The notes under the pieces are model-generated. The model was not told the origin of the DNA. It ran no database searches and saw nothing but the letters and a program-made list of their open reading frames with translations. Below, in pieces: positions 7,575-16,153 of a stretch of DNA of 64,000 bases. How positions within the stretch are numbered: position 1 is the stretch's first letter; each line of letters opens with the position of its first letter. The translations under genes and the position numbers were made by a program. Origin of the DNA: Bacteroidales bacterium. GTDB taxonomy: Bacteria; Bacteroidota; Bacteroidia; Bacteroidales; UBA932. The stretch covers positions 1 through 64,000 of the forward strand of contig JAFQHE010000035.1 of the NCBI GenBank assembly GCA_017398125.1. The letters run 5' to 3'.

Positions 7575-9350
7575 ATGAAGAGATTTGCATATACTCTTTT
7601 GGCTGTTATCTTTACTCTTACCGCATGCCAGAAGATTGAGACACCCGCAACCGCCGAACAGAATGTTGTTCTTTCCGCGACCATTGAGCACAACTTGCAA
7701 ACAAAGACCTCAATAGGAAACAGCAACAATGTTGTATGGTCCAGCGGAGACCAGATTATAGCGTTCATGAAAACATCTACCGGGAACCAGTTTCAGGTTT
7801 TGCCGTCATTTGCAGGTGGAAGCCATGCAGAATTTTCTGCCCTTTCGGGAGACAATCCGACTGTTGGGTCAGACTGGGATCACATTGTGGCCTATTACCC
7901 ATACAGCAGCTCCGTAAAATGTACCAAATCGAGCAATAATTACAATCTTAGTGTGGTTATTCCATCTGAGCAGACATATACCTCCAAGAGTTTTGGAAAC
8001 AACACCTTCCCGATGGTTGCCGTAAGTTCCAGCAGCAAACTGGCATTCAAGAATGTCTGTGGCGGCATCAAATTCAAATTCAAAGGGTCTGCCAAAGTGG
8101 CCTCTGTAACAATCAAGGGCAACAATAATGAAAAATTGTCGGGAGCAGCAACAGTAACTGCCAAAAGCGATGGCTCTGCTCCATCAATAAGCATGTCATC
8201 ATCTGCCTCACAAGAGGTAACATTGAAATGCACATCAAGTGTGCAGCTCAGCCAATCTTCGGCAACAGAATTCATCTTAACGCTCCCTCCTGTGACCTTT
8301 TCAAAAGGCTTTACCGTTACAGTCACAGATACCGACAAGAGGACTTATACAGTTACTACAAGCAAGAGTAACAGTGTAACAAGATCCAACCTTCTTGTAA
8401 TGCCGGAAGTGACGCTTGTCCGCGACGCAATTATAGAAGACAACCTCAGCGGCTGGACAAATGTAACTTCAAGCTACGGTTCTCTTCCGGAATATATCAA
8501 AATTTTCAAATCTCCATCAACACTGCAGGGCAGAAGCGCTGTGGCATATATAGCAGTGGCAGACCTTAAGCTAGGTGCAAGATGGGACGTCTGGAGCGTA
8601 ATGATAGACAAGAGCGAATGGCTCGGCACCTACACACCTGATTCTTTCCTTACACCATCGGTGATATACGGCGTTCAAAAGTGCCCTGTAATCATAAATG
8701 GCGGATATTTTTACACCAGTGGTTCCAATAACCATACAGCAAGCCTTGCTACAAGAAACTCACTTGCGCCACTATCGTACAACATCAATTATGCGTATGA
8801 TGCATCCAATACAATATGCTACCCGACAAGGGGTGCATTCCTTGAGTATGAAAACGGCACTATAGATGCGTGCTGGACCTATGCTCTATGGAATTGGGAA
8901 CACTATATGTATCCGGCTCCGGCTCCAGCAAACAACAAGACACAGCCATCGGCATCATATCCTTCAGGAGGCAAGGCCTTTGTTGCAAAAACAGGAATAG
9001 GTGGCGGACCAGTACTGATAAACAACGGAACAATCGTAAACACATATTCAGAGGAGATGTTATCCGGAACCAATGGAATCAATCCAACCTCAACTGAGCC
9101 ACGAACTGCAATTGGTGTTACAGCCAACAAAGAGGTAGTTTTCTTTGTATGTGAGGGCAGAGGAATGACTTCGGGTGTCTACGGCTTTTCCACATATGAG
9201 GTTGCCAAAATACTCAGCAATATAGGCTGCGTTGAGGCCATCAATCTCGACGGTGGCGGATCAAGCTGCATGCTTGTAAACGGAAAATCAACCATCAAGG
9301 TCTCAGACGGCTCACAAAGGGCGGTTGCAAATGCGGTAATGCTGTTCTAA
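7575..9350 (+). CDS. Lipoprotein fusing a fimbrillin-like domain to a phosphodiester glycosidase (NAGPA) domain
   Basis: Signal peptide with lipobox LTAC (Cys18). Residues 25-280 resemble fimbrillin-like/Mfa-like domains: TKTSIGNSNNVVWSSGDQII (44-63), AYYPYSS (106-112), LAFKNVCGGIKFKF. Residues about 300-591 are a NAGPA domain with VIINGGYFY (372-380), GIGGGPVL (474-481), EPRTAIG (508-514), CEGRG (526-530), INLDGGGSSCML (556-567) and the closing RAVANAVMLF. All positions conserved in the stand-alone neighbour (2762-3649) are present, so the enzyme half is probably functional. The lipid anchor plus fimbrillin module would place a glycosidase at the cell surface. It diverges from the fimbrillin operon; I see no matching promoter consensus in its 5' flank. 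Confidence 0.85.
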   Translation: MKRFAYTLLAVIFTLTACQKIETPATAEQNVVLSATIEHNLQTKTSIGNSNNVVWSSGDQIIAFMKTSTGNQFQVLPSFAGGSHAEFSALSGDNPTVGSDWDHIVAYYPYSSSVKCTKSSNNYNLSVVIPSEQTYTSKSFGNNTFPMVAVSSSSKLAFKNVCGGIKFKFKGSAKVASVTIKGNNNEKLSGAATVTAKSDGSAPSISMSSSASQEVTLKCTSSVQLSQSSATEFILTLPPVTFSKGFTVTVTDTDKRTYTVTTSKSNSVTRSNLLVMPEVTLVRDAIIEDNLSGWTNVTSSYGSLPEYIKIFKSPSTLQGRSAVAYIAVADLKLGARWDVWSVMIDKSEWLGTYTPDSFLTPSVIYGVQKCPVIINGGYFYTSGSNNHTASLATRNSLAPLSYNINYAYDASNTICYPTRGAFLEYENGTIDACWTYALWNWEHYMYPAPAPANNKTQPSASYPSGGKAFVAKTGIGGGPVLINNGTIVNTYSEEMLSGTNGINPTSTEPRTAIGVTANKEVVFFVCEGRGMTSGVYGFSTYEVAKILSNIGCVEAINLDGGGSSCMLVNGKSTIKVSDGSQRAVANAVMLF

Positions 9351-9396
9351 AGCGAAGTTGCCTTAGAGTTAGAATTACCCCATCAAAAGTTAAATT

Positions 9397-9466
9397 TTAC
9401 TCCCCATATAGTTTTGGAAGCGGCCCAAATCACCCGCCCAATCTTGTGGGGAGTAACTTTTTTGTA
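9397..9466 (+). terminator. Probable terminator of the fimbrillin-glycosidase gene
   Basis: The arms TTACTCCCCA (9397-9406) and TGGGGAGTAA (9447-9456) are exact complements, enclosing about 40 bases, and the second arm runs into CTTTTTTG. The long loop lowers confidence. Confidence 0.5.
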
Positions 9467-9523
9467 AAATTGGAAAATTTGCTCCGAAAATCTGGACCTC
9501 CTTAAAACGGGCCACTATACAAA

Positions 9524-9552
9524 AGAAAAAGCCCCAGAATTATTCTGAGGCT
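9524..9552 (-). terminator. Terminator of tRNA-Gly
   Basis: Minus strand: AAGCCTCAGAA, short loop, TTCTGGGGCTT, then TTTTCTTTT, starting directly beyond the encoded CCA of the tRNA. Same stem as the hairpin at 6202-6230. Confidence 0.85.
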
Positions 9553-9553
9553 T

Positions 9554-9629
9554 GTGGAGCGGAAAACGAGGCTCGAACTCGCGACCCCAACCTTGGCAAG
9601 GTTGTGCTCTACCAACTGAGCTATTTCCG
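9554..9629 (-). tRNA. tRNA-Gly (anticodon GCC)
   Basis: The minus strand gives a complete 76-nt cloverleaf: acceptor GCGGAAA pairing with TTTCCGC, D-arm AGCTCAGTTGGTAGAGC, anticodon arm ACCTTGCCAAGGT with GCC, and T-arm GCGAGTTCGAGCCTCGT. The discriminator is T and CCA is encoded. It has its own promoter and terminator, so it is a single-gene transcription unit. Confidence 0.97.
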
Positions 9630-9667
9630 CATGATTTTGAAGAACATTTATTTCCCGTTTGGGATTG

Positions 9668-9698
9668 CAAAGGTATGCATTATTTTTTAATCTCCAAA
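9668..9698 (-). promoter_or_regulatory. Promoter of tRNA-Gly
   Basis: Minus-strand TTTG (9695-9698), 19-base spacer and TACCTTTG (9668-9675), a full match to the Bacteroidetes consensus. Transcription would start roughly 30 bases before the mature 5' end. Confidence 0.8.
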
Positions 9699-9880
9699 AA
9701 AAACTTCAACTTTTTTCAAAAAAATTTCACTTTTTTTGATTTTTTCTTTGCTCCTCAATATGTAAAAGCCCCTTACATAAGCATAACTTGCTATAATTCA
9801 AGTATATACCCATAAATCTCACAAAGTGGCAAAAACAATAAAAAATAGCAAAACATTACGAACAGCTGCATAATGAAAAA
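9699..9880. other. AT-rich spacer with no recognisable gene
   Basis: Between the tRNA-Gly promoter and the bidirectional terminator beyond pheS. It contains poly-A/T runs (CAAAAAAATTTCAC-like) but no ORF with coding character, tRNA or conserved structure that I can see. Confidence 0.5.
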
Positions 9881-9922
9881 ATGAGGGGCTTCCGCTCTTT
9901 CGGAAGCCCCTCATATATTTTT
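9876..9922. terminator. Bidirectional terminator downstream of pheS
   Basis: A perfect stem ATGAGGGGCTTCCG / CGGAAGCCCCTCAT around loop CTCTTT. It has T-rich tracts on both sides (ATATTTTTTGG on plus, TTTTTTCAT on minus). It ends the pheS transcript and would block plus-strand read-through as well. Confidence 0.9.
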
Positions 9923-10018
9923 TGGTCTCAAAATCTCCGGCCCCAAATTCCTGAGAATTTCTGCATAACAGTTTATCCCAAACAAGCCGTTTCAATCAGA
10001 GAAGTCTCTCTTCGCAAA

Positions 10019-11050
10019 TTAGACCACTGTTTCAAACTCTCTCAAGAACCTTACGTCATTCTCAAAGTAATGGCGCAAATCCTTAACCTGCCATTTGAGC
10101 ATTGCAATACGCTCTACACCCATTCCAAAGGCAAAGCCTGAATACTCCTTTGAGTCGATACCCGATGCCTCAAGCACATTAGGATCAACCATTCCACAAC
10201 CCATAATCTCCAGCCAGCCTGTTCCTTTACAGATGTTACAACCTTTACCTTTACAGATGTTACAGCTTACATCCACCTCGGCACTTGGCTCGGTAAACGG
10301 GAAGTATGACGGTCTGAGACGTATCTTTGAATCCTCACCGAACATCTCCTTGGCAAAGAGAAGAATTGCCTGCTTCAAATCGGCAAAAGAGACATTCTTA
10401 TCGATATAAAGACCTTCAACCTGATGGAAGATACAGTGCGCACGCGCAGAGATTGCCTCATTTCTGAAAACTCTGCCGGGACAGATTATTCTTATTGGAA
10501 GAGGCATCTTCTCCATAGATCTTACCTGCACCGAACTGGTGTGGGTTCTAAGAAGTATAGGATTCTCACCGTCGCCCTGTGAAATGAAGAATGTATCCTG
10601 CATATCACGTGCCGGATGCTCAGGCGGGAAGTTCAAGGCGCCAAACACATGCCAGTCATCCTCAATCTCGGGACCTTCGGCAACAGCATAGCCGAACTTT
10701 GAGAAGATTGAAATGATCTCCTCACGTGTAACAGATATAGGATGTCTTGTTCCCAAATCAAAGCGGTCACCAGGTTTTGTATAGTCAAACTTTGCAGCGC
10801 CCTGCTCAGGATTCTCCTCAAGTTTCTCCTTAAGTTCCTCAAGTTTTGCTGCGGCAGCCTGCTTCAACGCATTAAGTTTCTGGCCAAACTCCCTTTTCTG
10901 CTCCGGAAGGATCTCCCTAAAGTCTTCAAACAACTTTGTAACAGAACCCTTCTTGCCCAACAACTTGATTCTGTACTCCTCAATATCCTGCATTTTCTGA
11001 GCTGTAAGCTGCTCAATCTCCTGCAATAATTCTTCTATACGCTCTTTCAT
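10019..11050 (-). CDS. pheS: Phenylalanine--tRNA ligase alpha subunit
   Basis: Class II aminoacyl-tRNA synthetase catalytic subunit, charging tRNA-Phe as an alpha2beta2 complex with PheT, which is not in the window. The N-terminal 95 residues form the coiled-coil tRNA-binding arm. The catalytic part follows, with motif 2 (CPGRVFRNEAISARAHCIFHQ-type) and motif 3 (GFAFGMGVERIAMLKW). A Cys-rich loop, CNICKGKGCNICKGTGW, sits before motif 3; it creates a short direct repeat in the DNA and gives a zinc-ribbon look, a form I recall from other Bacteroidetes PheS. Length 343 is normal. The 137-base gap to arcA upstream contains two copies, in opposite orientation, of the recurrent 9-mer. Confidence 0.97.
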   Translation of the reverse strand: MKERIEELLQEIEQLTAQKMQDIEEYRIKLLGKKGSVTKLFEDFREILPEQKREFGQKLNALKQAAAAKLEELKEKLEENPEQGAAKFDYTKPGDRFDLGTRHPISVTREEIISIFSKFGYAVAEGPEIEDDWHVFGALNFPPEHPARDMQDTFFISQGDGENPILLRTHTSSVQVRSMEKMPLPIRIICPGRVFRNEAISARAHCIFHQVEGLYIDKNVSFADLKQAILLFAKEMFGEDSKIRLRPSYFPFTEPSAEVDVSCNICKGKGCNICKGTGWLEIMGCGMVDPNVLEASGIDSKEYSGFAFGMGVERIAMLKWQVKDLRHYFENDVRFLREFETVV

Positions 11051-11069
11051 AAATTTTCTCTATTTTCTT

Positions 11070-11078
11070 TCCCGACAG
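11070..11078 (-). repeat. CTGTCGGGA 9-mer, intergenic copy
   Basis: Plus strand TCCCGACAG in the pheS 5' flank. It pairs in inverted orientation with the copy at 11128-11136. Confidence 0.6.
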
Positions 11079-11127
11079 CCGGAAGCCACTCCAGCCCCTG
11101 ATTGTAGTCTTAGTAGAAAACGACACT

Positions 11128-11136
11128 CTGTCGGGA
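11128..11136 (+). repeat. CTGTCGGGA 9-mer, intergenic copy
   Basis: Second copy in the arcA-pheS gap, extended to CTGTCGGGAAGCGG. It is inverted relative to the copy at 11070 with 49 bases between them. Confidence 0.6.
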
Positions 11137-11187
11137 AGCGGATTCAAACCGCAAATTTAAAATAAATTTCAATACAGGCCCCTATTT

Positions 11188-12447
11188 TTAAATAATATTG
11201 CCTCTACTGATTGGCATTGTCATGCATCGTGCACCGCCGCCGCCTCGTGGAAGCTCACTTCCATCTATAGTAACCACACATCTTTCATAATCTGCTATAT
11301 CATGCTTACCGTCAATCACATCCCAGGCAGAGAGGATTGAGAAGCCGTTCTTGTCCAATTCATTCAATGTGTGGATATTCCTTGCATACGAAATCACCTT
11401 GCCCGGTGCCAATGCAAAAAAGTTTGCACCACTATGCCACTGCACACGCTCCTGGTTCCACAAATCTGTGGTACCTCCACAAGATACAGGCTGCAGATCC
11501 ATACCCAACTGCTTTAATGCCCACGGAATATTGCGCACGCTCTTTATGCCTGTAACCTTTCCGCCTTCAAGCTCCATATGCACGGTCTGATACTGGTTAT
11601 TGCCCAGAATAAGCGGCTCAAAAACCATGCATTTGTCTTTGTCGAGGAGGGTAAAGACCATATCAAGATGAATGAATGATTCAGGGGAGTTAGGCAACTG
11701 CTGCACTATAACATGACGTTTCTTCTCGCTACGGTCCTTCAACAGGCGCGAAATAAGCATATCTATTCCCTGGGTACTTGTACGCATACCGTTGCCTATA
11801 AGCAGAATGTCATCACGCGCAATAAGTATATCGCCTCCCTCCATGTAGATGTCGGCATTGCCCGGATGAAAATCATGCGCATTTATTATGTTGCAGTTGA
11901 ATGCTGAGCTCTTAAATATAGCCTCCATAATGAGCGACTCCCTCATCCTCACCTTATTTGCCATCCTGCATATAAGGGCATTGTTTCCTATGGTAACCGA
12001 AGCATCCCTTGTAAAGTAGAAATTATACAACGGATAGAGAGCATAATACTCCTCCTTGAGATAGGCAGTAAGAGTGTTGATCCTCGCCGGAACACCCTCT
12101 ATAAGGCTTTTGGCCAGTTGAACTGATGACATCTCCATCAGATAGTCAAAATAGTCAGTGACCTCCTCCTCTATACATATCCTGCCTATAAGCCTCTCAC
12201 GCTCCCTGTAGTTTTCGAGCAGAGAGGCCAGAAGCTCCTCCACATAATACACCTTTGTATACTTGCTGAGCACGCCATTGAGCTGCTCATACTCCCTTTG
12301 TGCAATTGACAAATTGAGAATATCGCTATACAAGGCCCTCTGGGCTGTCTGAGGTGTCATATTCTCGACCTCAGCACCAGGTTTATGGAGAATAACTCCT
12401 TCAAGTTTTCCAATTTCGCTCTGAACATTCAAATCAACAGCTGCCAT
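11188..12447 (-). CDS. arcA: Arginine deiminase
   Basis: Guanidino-group hydrolase converting arginine to citrulline and ammonia. All active-site signatures are present: FTRD (145-148), MEGGD (202-206), HLDMVFT (260-266) and the nucleophile GGARCMTMPI with Cys408. Length 419 fits bacterial ArcA. ArcB, ArcC and the ArcD antiporter are not adjacent, so the role here may be arginine catabolism or acid tolerance with partners elsewhere, or simple citrulline production. It lies downstream of manC on the same strand with a 37-base gap and is probably co-transcribed with yraN-manC. Confidence 0.92.
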   Translation of the reverse strand: MAAVDLNVQSEIGKLEGVILHKPGAEVENMTPQTAQRALYSDILNLSIAQREYEQLNGVLSKYTKVYYVEELLASLLENYRERERLIGRICIEEEVTDYFDYLMEMSSVQLAKSLIEGVPARINTLTAYLKEEYYALYPLYNFYFTRDASVTIGNNALICRMANKVRMRESLIMEAIFKSSAFNCNIINAHDFHPGNADIYMEGGDILIARDDILLIGNGMRTSTQGIDMLISRLLKDRSEKKRHVIVQQLPNSPESFIHLDMVFTLLDKDKCMVFEPLILGNNQYQTVHMELEGGKVTGIKSVRNIPWALKQLGMDLQPVSCGGTTDLWNQERVQWHSGANFFALAPGKVISYARNIHTLNELDKNGFSILSAWDVIDGKHDIADYERCVVTIDGSELPRGGGGARCMTMPISRGNII

Positions 12448-12484
12448 ACCATTATCCGTTTATATTGGAGCCACAATACTATTT

Positions 12485-13582
12485 TTACTGATATTTGTTC
12501 ATTTCATTGACTGTAAGGTCTGTGATGACATTCTTGAATGCCACCTCATCGCGCGGACATATCATAAGCACATCATCGGTATCAACGACCATATAATCGT
12601 CAAGACCTTTTATTACAACCAACTTGCCCGGATTCTGACTAACCACAATAGACTCCTTTACACCATCCATCATTGTAGCCGAAGCCTTTACCATATTGCC
12701 ATGCATATCTTTATCGCTCTGGCAATACAATGAGTGCCATGTTCCAAGATCACTCCATCCGAATGAGGCCTCAAATACCCAGGACTTGTCGGTCTTCTCC
12801 ATCACTCCGTAGTCTATTGAAATTCCGTTGCAAGCCTCATATACCCCCTTTATAAACTCAACCTCCTCCGGAGTATAATAGACATCCGCACCATCCTTGA
12901 ATGAATTTGCAATCTCAGGCAGATACCTCTCAAGCTCTCCCTTTATTGTCTCAAGATTCCAGATGAAAATACCCGAATTCCACAAGAACTCACCGCTCTC
13001 AACAAGAACTTTTGCCAACTCCGCATTCGGCTTTTCTGTAAAGGTCTTCACACCATAAGCCACATTGCCGTTAATCTCCATCTTCTCACTGCTGTTGGTC
13101 TGTATATATCCATAGCCTGTCTCAGGACGTGTAGGTTTTATTCCCAAGGTATAGAGTTCATTGTGTGATGAAGCATAATCAAGAGCATTTGATATAGTAC
13201 TCAAAAATATATCTTCATTCAAAATAAGATGATCCGACGGTGCCACAACAACTACAGCCTCGGGATCCCTCTTGTAGAGTTTATATGTCGCATAGGCTAT
13301 ACATGGGGCTGTATTCCGTCGGTGAGGCTCCAAAAGGATATTCTCATCCTTCATCATAGGCAACTGCTCCTTTACAAGCTCCTTATACTGCTCGCTTGTT
13401 ACAATTAGAATATTGTCTGTAGGCACTATTTTCTGGAACCGTCTGAATGTCTCCTGCAAAAAGGAGCTGCCGGTTCCAAGAATATCCAAAAACTGTTTTG
13501 GTTTTGCATTTCTGCTAACCGGCCAAAAGCGGCTTCCTATACCGCCGGCCATAATTATACAATACTTGTTCTCTCTTCCCAT
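12485..13582 (-). CDS. manC: Mannose-1-phosphate guanylyltransferase
   Basis: Nucleotidyltransferase making GDP-mannose from mannose 1-phosphate and GTP for glycan synthesis. The N-terminus shows the pyrophosphorylase signature MAGGIGSRFWPVSRNAKPKQ (11-30), followed by APSDHLI and FTEKPNAE in the sugar-binding half, and WNSGIFIW. At 365 residues it is the single-domain form without the fused phosphomannose isomerase domain. It sits 20 bases after yraN and 37 before arcA, likely in one operon. Confidence 0.92.
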   Translation of the reverse strand: MGRENKYCIIMAGGIGSRFWPVSRNAKPKQFLDILGTGSSFLQETFRRFQKIVPTDNILIVTSEQYKELVKEQLPMMKDENILLEPHRRNTAPCIAYATYKLYKRDPEAVVVVAPSDHLILNEDIFLSTISNALDYASSHNELYTLGIKPTRPETGYGYIQTNSSEKMEINGNVAYGVKTFTEKPNAELAKVLVESGEFLWNSGIFIWNLETIKGELERYLPEIANSFKDGADVYYTPEEVEFIKGVYEACNGISIDYGVMEKTDKSWVFEASFGWSDLGTWHSLYCQSDKDMHGNMVKASATMMDGVKESIVVSQNPGKLVVIKGLDDYMVVDTDDVLMICPRDEVAFKNVITDLTVNEMNKYQ

Positions 13583-13602
13583 ATCTTATTTTCAATTATT
13601 TA

Positions 13603-13989
13603 TCATAAACAACAAGGAGAAAATGCCTCCTCAAAATATTCAACTCTATAATTATTGCCGTTAAAGAGCACACTTACAACGTCAAAAACCACCTCTTTGC
13701 CCACATTGTAAAGCAATGCAAAATGGTGTGCAGCCGCCACTATCCTCCTTCTCTTTTTATTATCAACCGCACAGAAAGGATCATTTGTGTTGGGATAATT
13801 GAGGCTCTTCACCTCTATAATCCTCAAGAACTCACCATCATCCATAATGAGATCCAACTCTTTGTGTCCACTTCTCCAATTACGTGCCACCAGCCTCATC
13901 CCCCTCTCCTGAAGATACTTCAAGGCCACATCTTCACCCTTCCTGCCCACTTGAGAGCGGCTTTCCGCTTCAAATCCATCTCCAACCAT
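13603..13989 (-). CDS. yraN: YraN/UPF0102 endonuclease-like protein
   Basis: Small (128 aa) UPF0102 protein with a restriction-endonuclease-like fold. GRKGEDVALKYLQERG (15-30), the acidic HKELDLIMDDG and IIEVKS together form the PD-(D/E)XK-like centre. Cellular role is not well established; it is often linked to recombination or Holliday-junction processing. The first 12 residues are not conserved, so the true start may be slightly downstream. First gene of the yraN-manC-arcA run. Confidence 0.85.
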   Translation of the reverse strand: MVGDGFEAESRSQVGRKGEDVALKYLQERGMRLVARNWRSGHKELDLIMDDGEFLRIIEVKSLNYPNTNDPFCAVDNKKRRRIVAAAHHFALLYNVGKEVVFDVVSVLFNGNNYRVEYFEEAFSPCCL

Positions 13990-14071
13990 AAAATCTCCTC
14001 ACATTATTGCCATCACATCAAACCGCATCCCAACGGCAAAATCTGACATATAAAAATAATGGCCGCCTTCT

Positions 14072-14080
14072 TCCCGACAG
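14072..14080 (-). repeat. CTGTCGGGA 9-mer, intergenic copy
   Basis: Plus strand TCCCGACAG in the gap between the M64 peptidase stop (14099) and the yraN start. Confidence 0.6.
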
Positions 14081-14098
14081 CCATTACATTACACTCCA

Positions 14099-16078
14099 CT
14101 ACTCCTCAACAACCACAAATCTTGTAGGGCCAAGAGGAATGAAATCATAAGGAACGCCCTCCCAACCTTTGGTATTGGATTGGGTATTGTCTGTCCTCTG
14201 GACATCCCTTTCAAGGAACCTTGCCATGGCCGCCGCTATCTTCTGCGCCCTTACCTCTTCGGTATCATCATCTGAATATGGTTCAAGTTCCCCTGCCGCC
14301 TCAAGAAGTCTCTTCACAATGTAGAAACGGCTTGGAGAGTTGTAGTACATTCTGTTGTCCTCCATGCAACTGATCTGCTCAGGACGCCATATACCCTGCG
14401 TATAAAGACCGCCGCCCTCAAACATGCCTACATGCGAGTATCCCTCAAGACCCGCAAAATGAGCCCAGAGACTCTTGCTCTGCTGCGGATATACCGACAA
14501 GTTCATGTAGAACGGGCAACTCCAGTCATTCTGGAATGAAAGGATTGCATCTATCCTATCCTGCGGAGCCTTCTCGTTGTAGTTCTTGTACTCGTCTCCC
14601 AGACGTCCGAAGCCATGTCCACCCATCTCATGCACAATAACATTGGCAAAAGTTATTGTCTGGCTGGTTGAGCCCCTTAAATATGGAATCATTGATATGC
14701 TCATGCCGTCGCTGTAAGAGATGCAGGTTCCGGCATAGACATCGGCATTGCTGATCACACCAATAGCACCCTTTCTGAGTACTTCGCTTGTCACCTCCGG
14801 GATTTTCTGCACCCATTCAAAAACTATATCATCACTGCAGTTTATGCCTGTTGACCGGCCGCCTTCCCACTCAAGTTTGAATTTGGTATCCCTTATCTCA
14901 TTGGTTGATTTGTTGGTTATACCCGTCTGGTTGCTGTATGCTGCAATCTTATAGACTGTAAAATACTCTTTATAGCTCTTGTACGGCTCCATATTGAAAA
15001 GTGCATCAATGGCCTCGTTCACATCCTGGTCAAAATTGCCGCCATATCTGTAATGCTCTGCAAGGTAGCCGTCACCGGTAAAGACAAATACAACCGGATT
15101 TGGTTTTGAACTCTCCATATACACCATATAATCGCCGTCGGCATAGGCATCTTTTTCTGAAGAAACCGTAAAGGTCTGGACATCAGACTCCGTTACACCT
15201 TCATTGTGACCATCATCTGCCGACACTTTATAATAGTATCTGGTATTGTTCTGAAGCACGCCCATTGTTGAAGGAAGCGGTACAGATGTAGATTTGCCTG
15301 CCGATATGCGCTTCCAACTCTTTCCGTCGGTTGAAAGATGCACATAGTATGTAATTTCGTCGCCCTCCACATCAGAAGAGGCCTCCCAACTGAAAAACGG
15401 CATCATAGAAACATCAGTGGCATTATCCTCCGGTTTAAGACCTGCAGGTTTAGTAGGCGGATTGTTGTACGCTGCATTCTGTTTTATCTCCACGGACTTG
15501 CTCAATGAACCTCCGTATGATATTCTCAAAAGGAATGTATTTTCCGACAAACGGCTGGTATTCTCATTTACTGTAATCTTTATTTCGCCGTTGCCGCTTG
15601 TTGCAGTTGGAGTAATGGACTTGATCCAGTTAGGAATTGTTATGCCGTTTACATTCCACTCTGTATTGCTGGTTACGGTTATCGATTTTGTGCTCTCCTG
15701 GGCCTCCATCAGCAACACATCGGAGGAGAGAGTGAAGATGACTGGAGATTGCGACACACTTACAGCTGCAGTCGCTGAACCTCCTGTTATTGTAATGGTC
15801 GAAGTTCTGGCTTTATCAGCATTGTTTGCAGAGTATGCACTTACGCTCACCTCTGTTGTACCGGCCTCACCGCTTGTCGGAGAGACTGTAAAATTAAACT
15901 CCCCACTCTGCGAAAGTGTCCATTTTACATTTGAGGTTACGGTAAACTTTGCAGCACCGGATGTAACATCCAGAGATGTTGATGAAACATCTATTTTAGC
16001 CTCTTCCTCTTTGGTACATGACACCAGTAGAAAAAGCGACACGGTCAAAAACGATAACAGATATTTTACTTTACTCAT
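14099..16078 (-). CDS. M64-type (IgA peptidase family) metallopeptidase lipoprotein with BACON domains
   Basis: Lipobox FLLVSC (Cys21) marks a lipoprotein. Two BACON-like beta-sandwiches follow (about 27-112 and 113-203), then a fibronectin-III-like domain (about 208-305, PPTKPAGLKPEDNATDV and WEASSDVEGDEITYYV) and the M64 catalytic domain (about 318-640). Its core is VIVHEMGGHGFGRLGDEY (480-497), supplying zinc ligands and the downstream DEY typical of the family. The founding M64 enzyme cleaves human IgA; specificity here is unknown. BACON domains are often mucin- or carbohydrate-associated. It lies after a small secreted protein gene at the distal end of the SusC/SusD locus, so extracellular protein degradation for peptide uptake is a reasonable inference. 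Confidence 0.88.
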   Translation of the reverse strand: MSKVKYLLSFLTVSLFLLVSCTKEEEAKIDVSSTSLDVTSGAAKFTVTSNVKWTLSQSGEFNFTVSPTSGEAGTTEVSVSAYSANNADKARTSTITITGGSATAAVSVSQSPVIFTLSSDVLLMEAQESTKSITVTSNTEWNVNGITIPNWIKSITPTATSGNGEIKITVNENTSRLSENTFLLRISYGGSLSKSVEIKQNAAYNNPPTKPAGLKPEDNATDVSMMPFFSWEASSDVEGDEITYYVHLSTDGKSWKRISAGKSTSVPLPSTMGVLQNNTRYYYKVSADDGHNEGVTESDVQTFTVSSEKDAYADGDYMVYMESSKPNPVVFVFTGDGYLAEHYRYGGNFDQDVNEAIDALFNMEPYKSYKEYFTVYKIAAYSNQTGITNKSTNEIRDTKFKLEWEGGRSTGINCSDDIVFEWVQKIPEVTSEVLRKGAIGVISNADVYAGTCISYSDGMSISMIPYLRGSTSQTITFANVIVHEMGGHGFGRLGDEYKNYNEKAPQDRIDAILSFQNDWSCPFYMNLSVYPQQSKSLWAHFAGLEGYSHVGMFEGGGLYTQGIWRPEQISCMEDNRMYYNSPSRFYIVKRLLEAAGELEPYSDDDTEEVRAQKIAAAMARFLERDVQRTDNTQSNTKGWEGVPYDFIPLGPTRFVVVEE

Positions 16079-16153
16079 AGGTCAATCATTTATTGCAATA
16101 CACAAATTCCACTCTACCTTGCCACAAGGGCATGGTACTTCACTTTGTAGATA

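Noticed and set aside
9526..9554. Classical attL/attR in tRNA-Gly
   Set aside because: Shared sequence covers only the terminator, not the tRNA 3' end, and there is no integrase nearby.
10207..10270. Short direct repeat in pheS as a functional DNA repeat
   Set aside because: It encodes two CNICKG units of a known Cys-rich loop.
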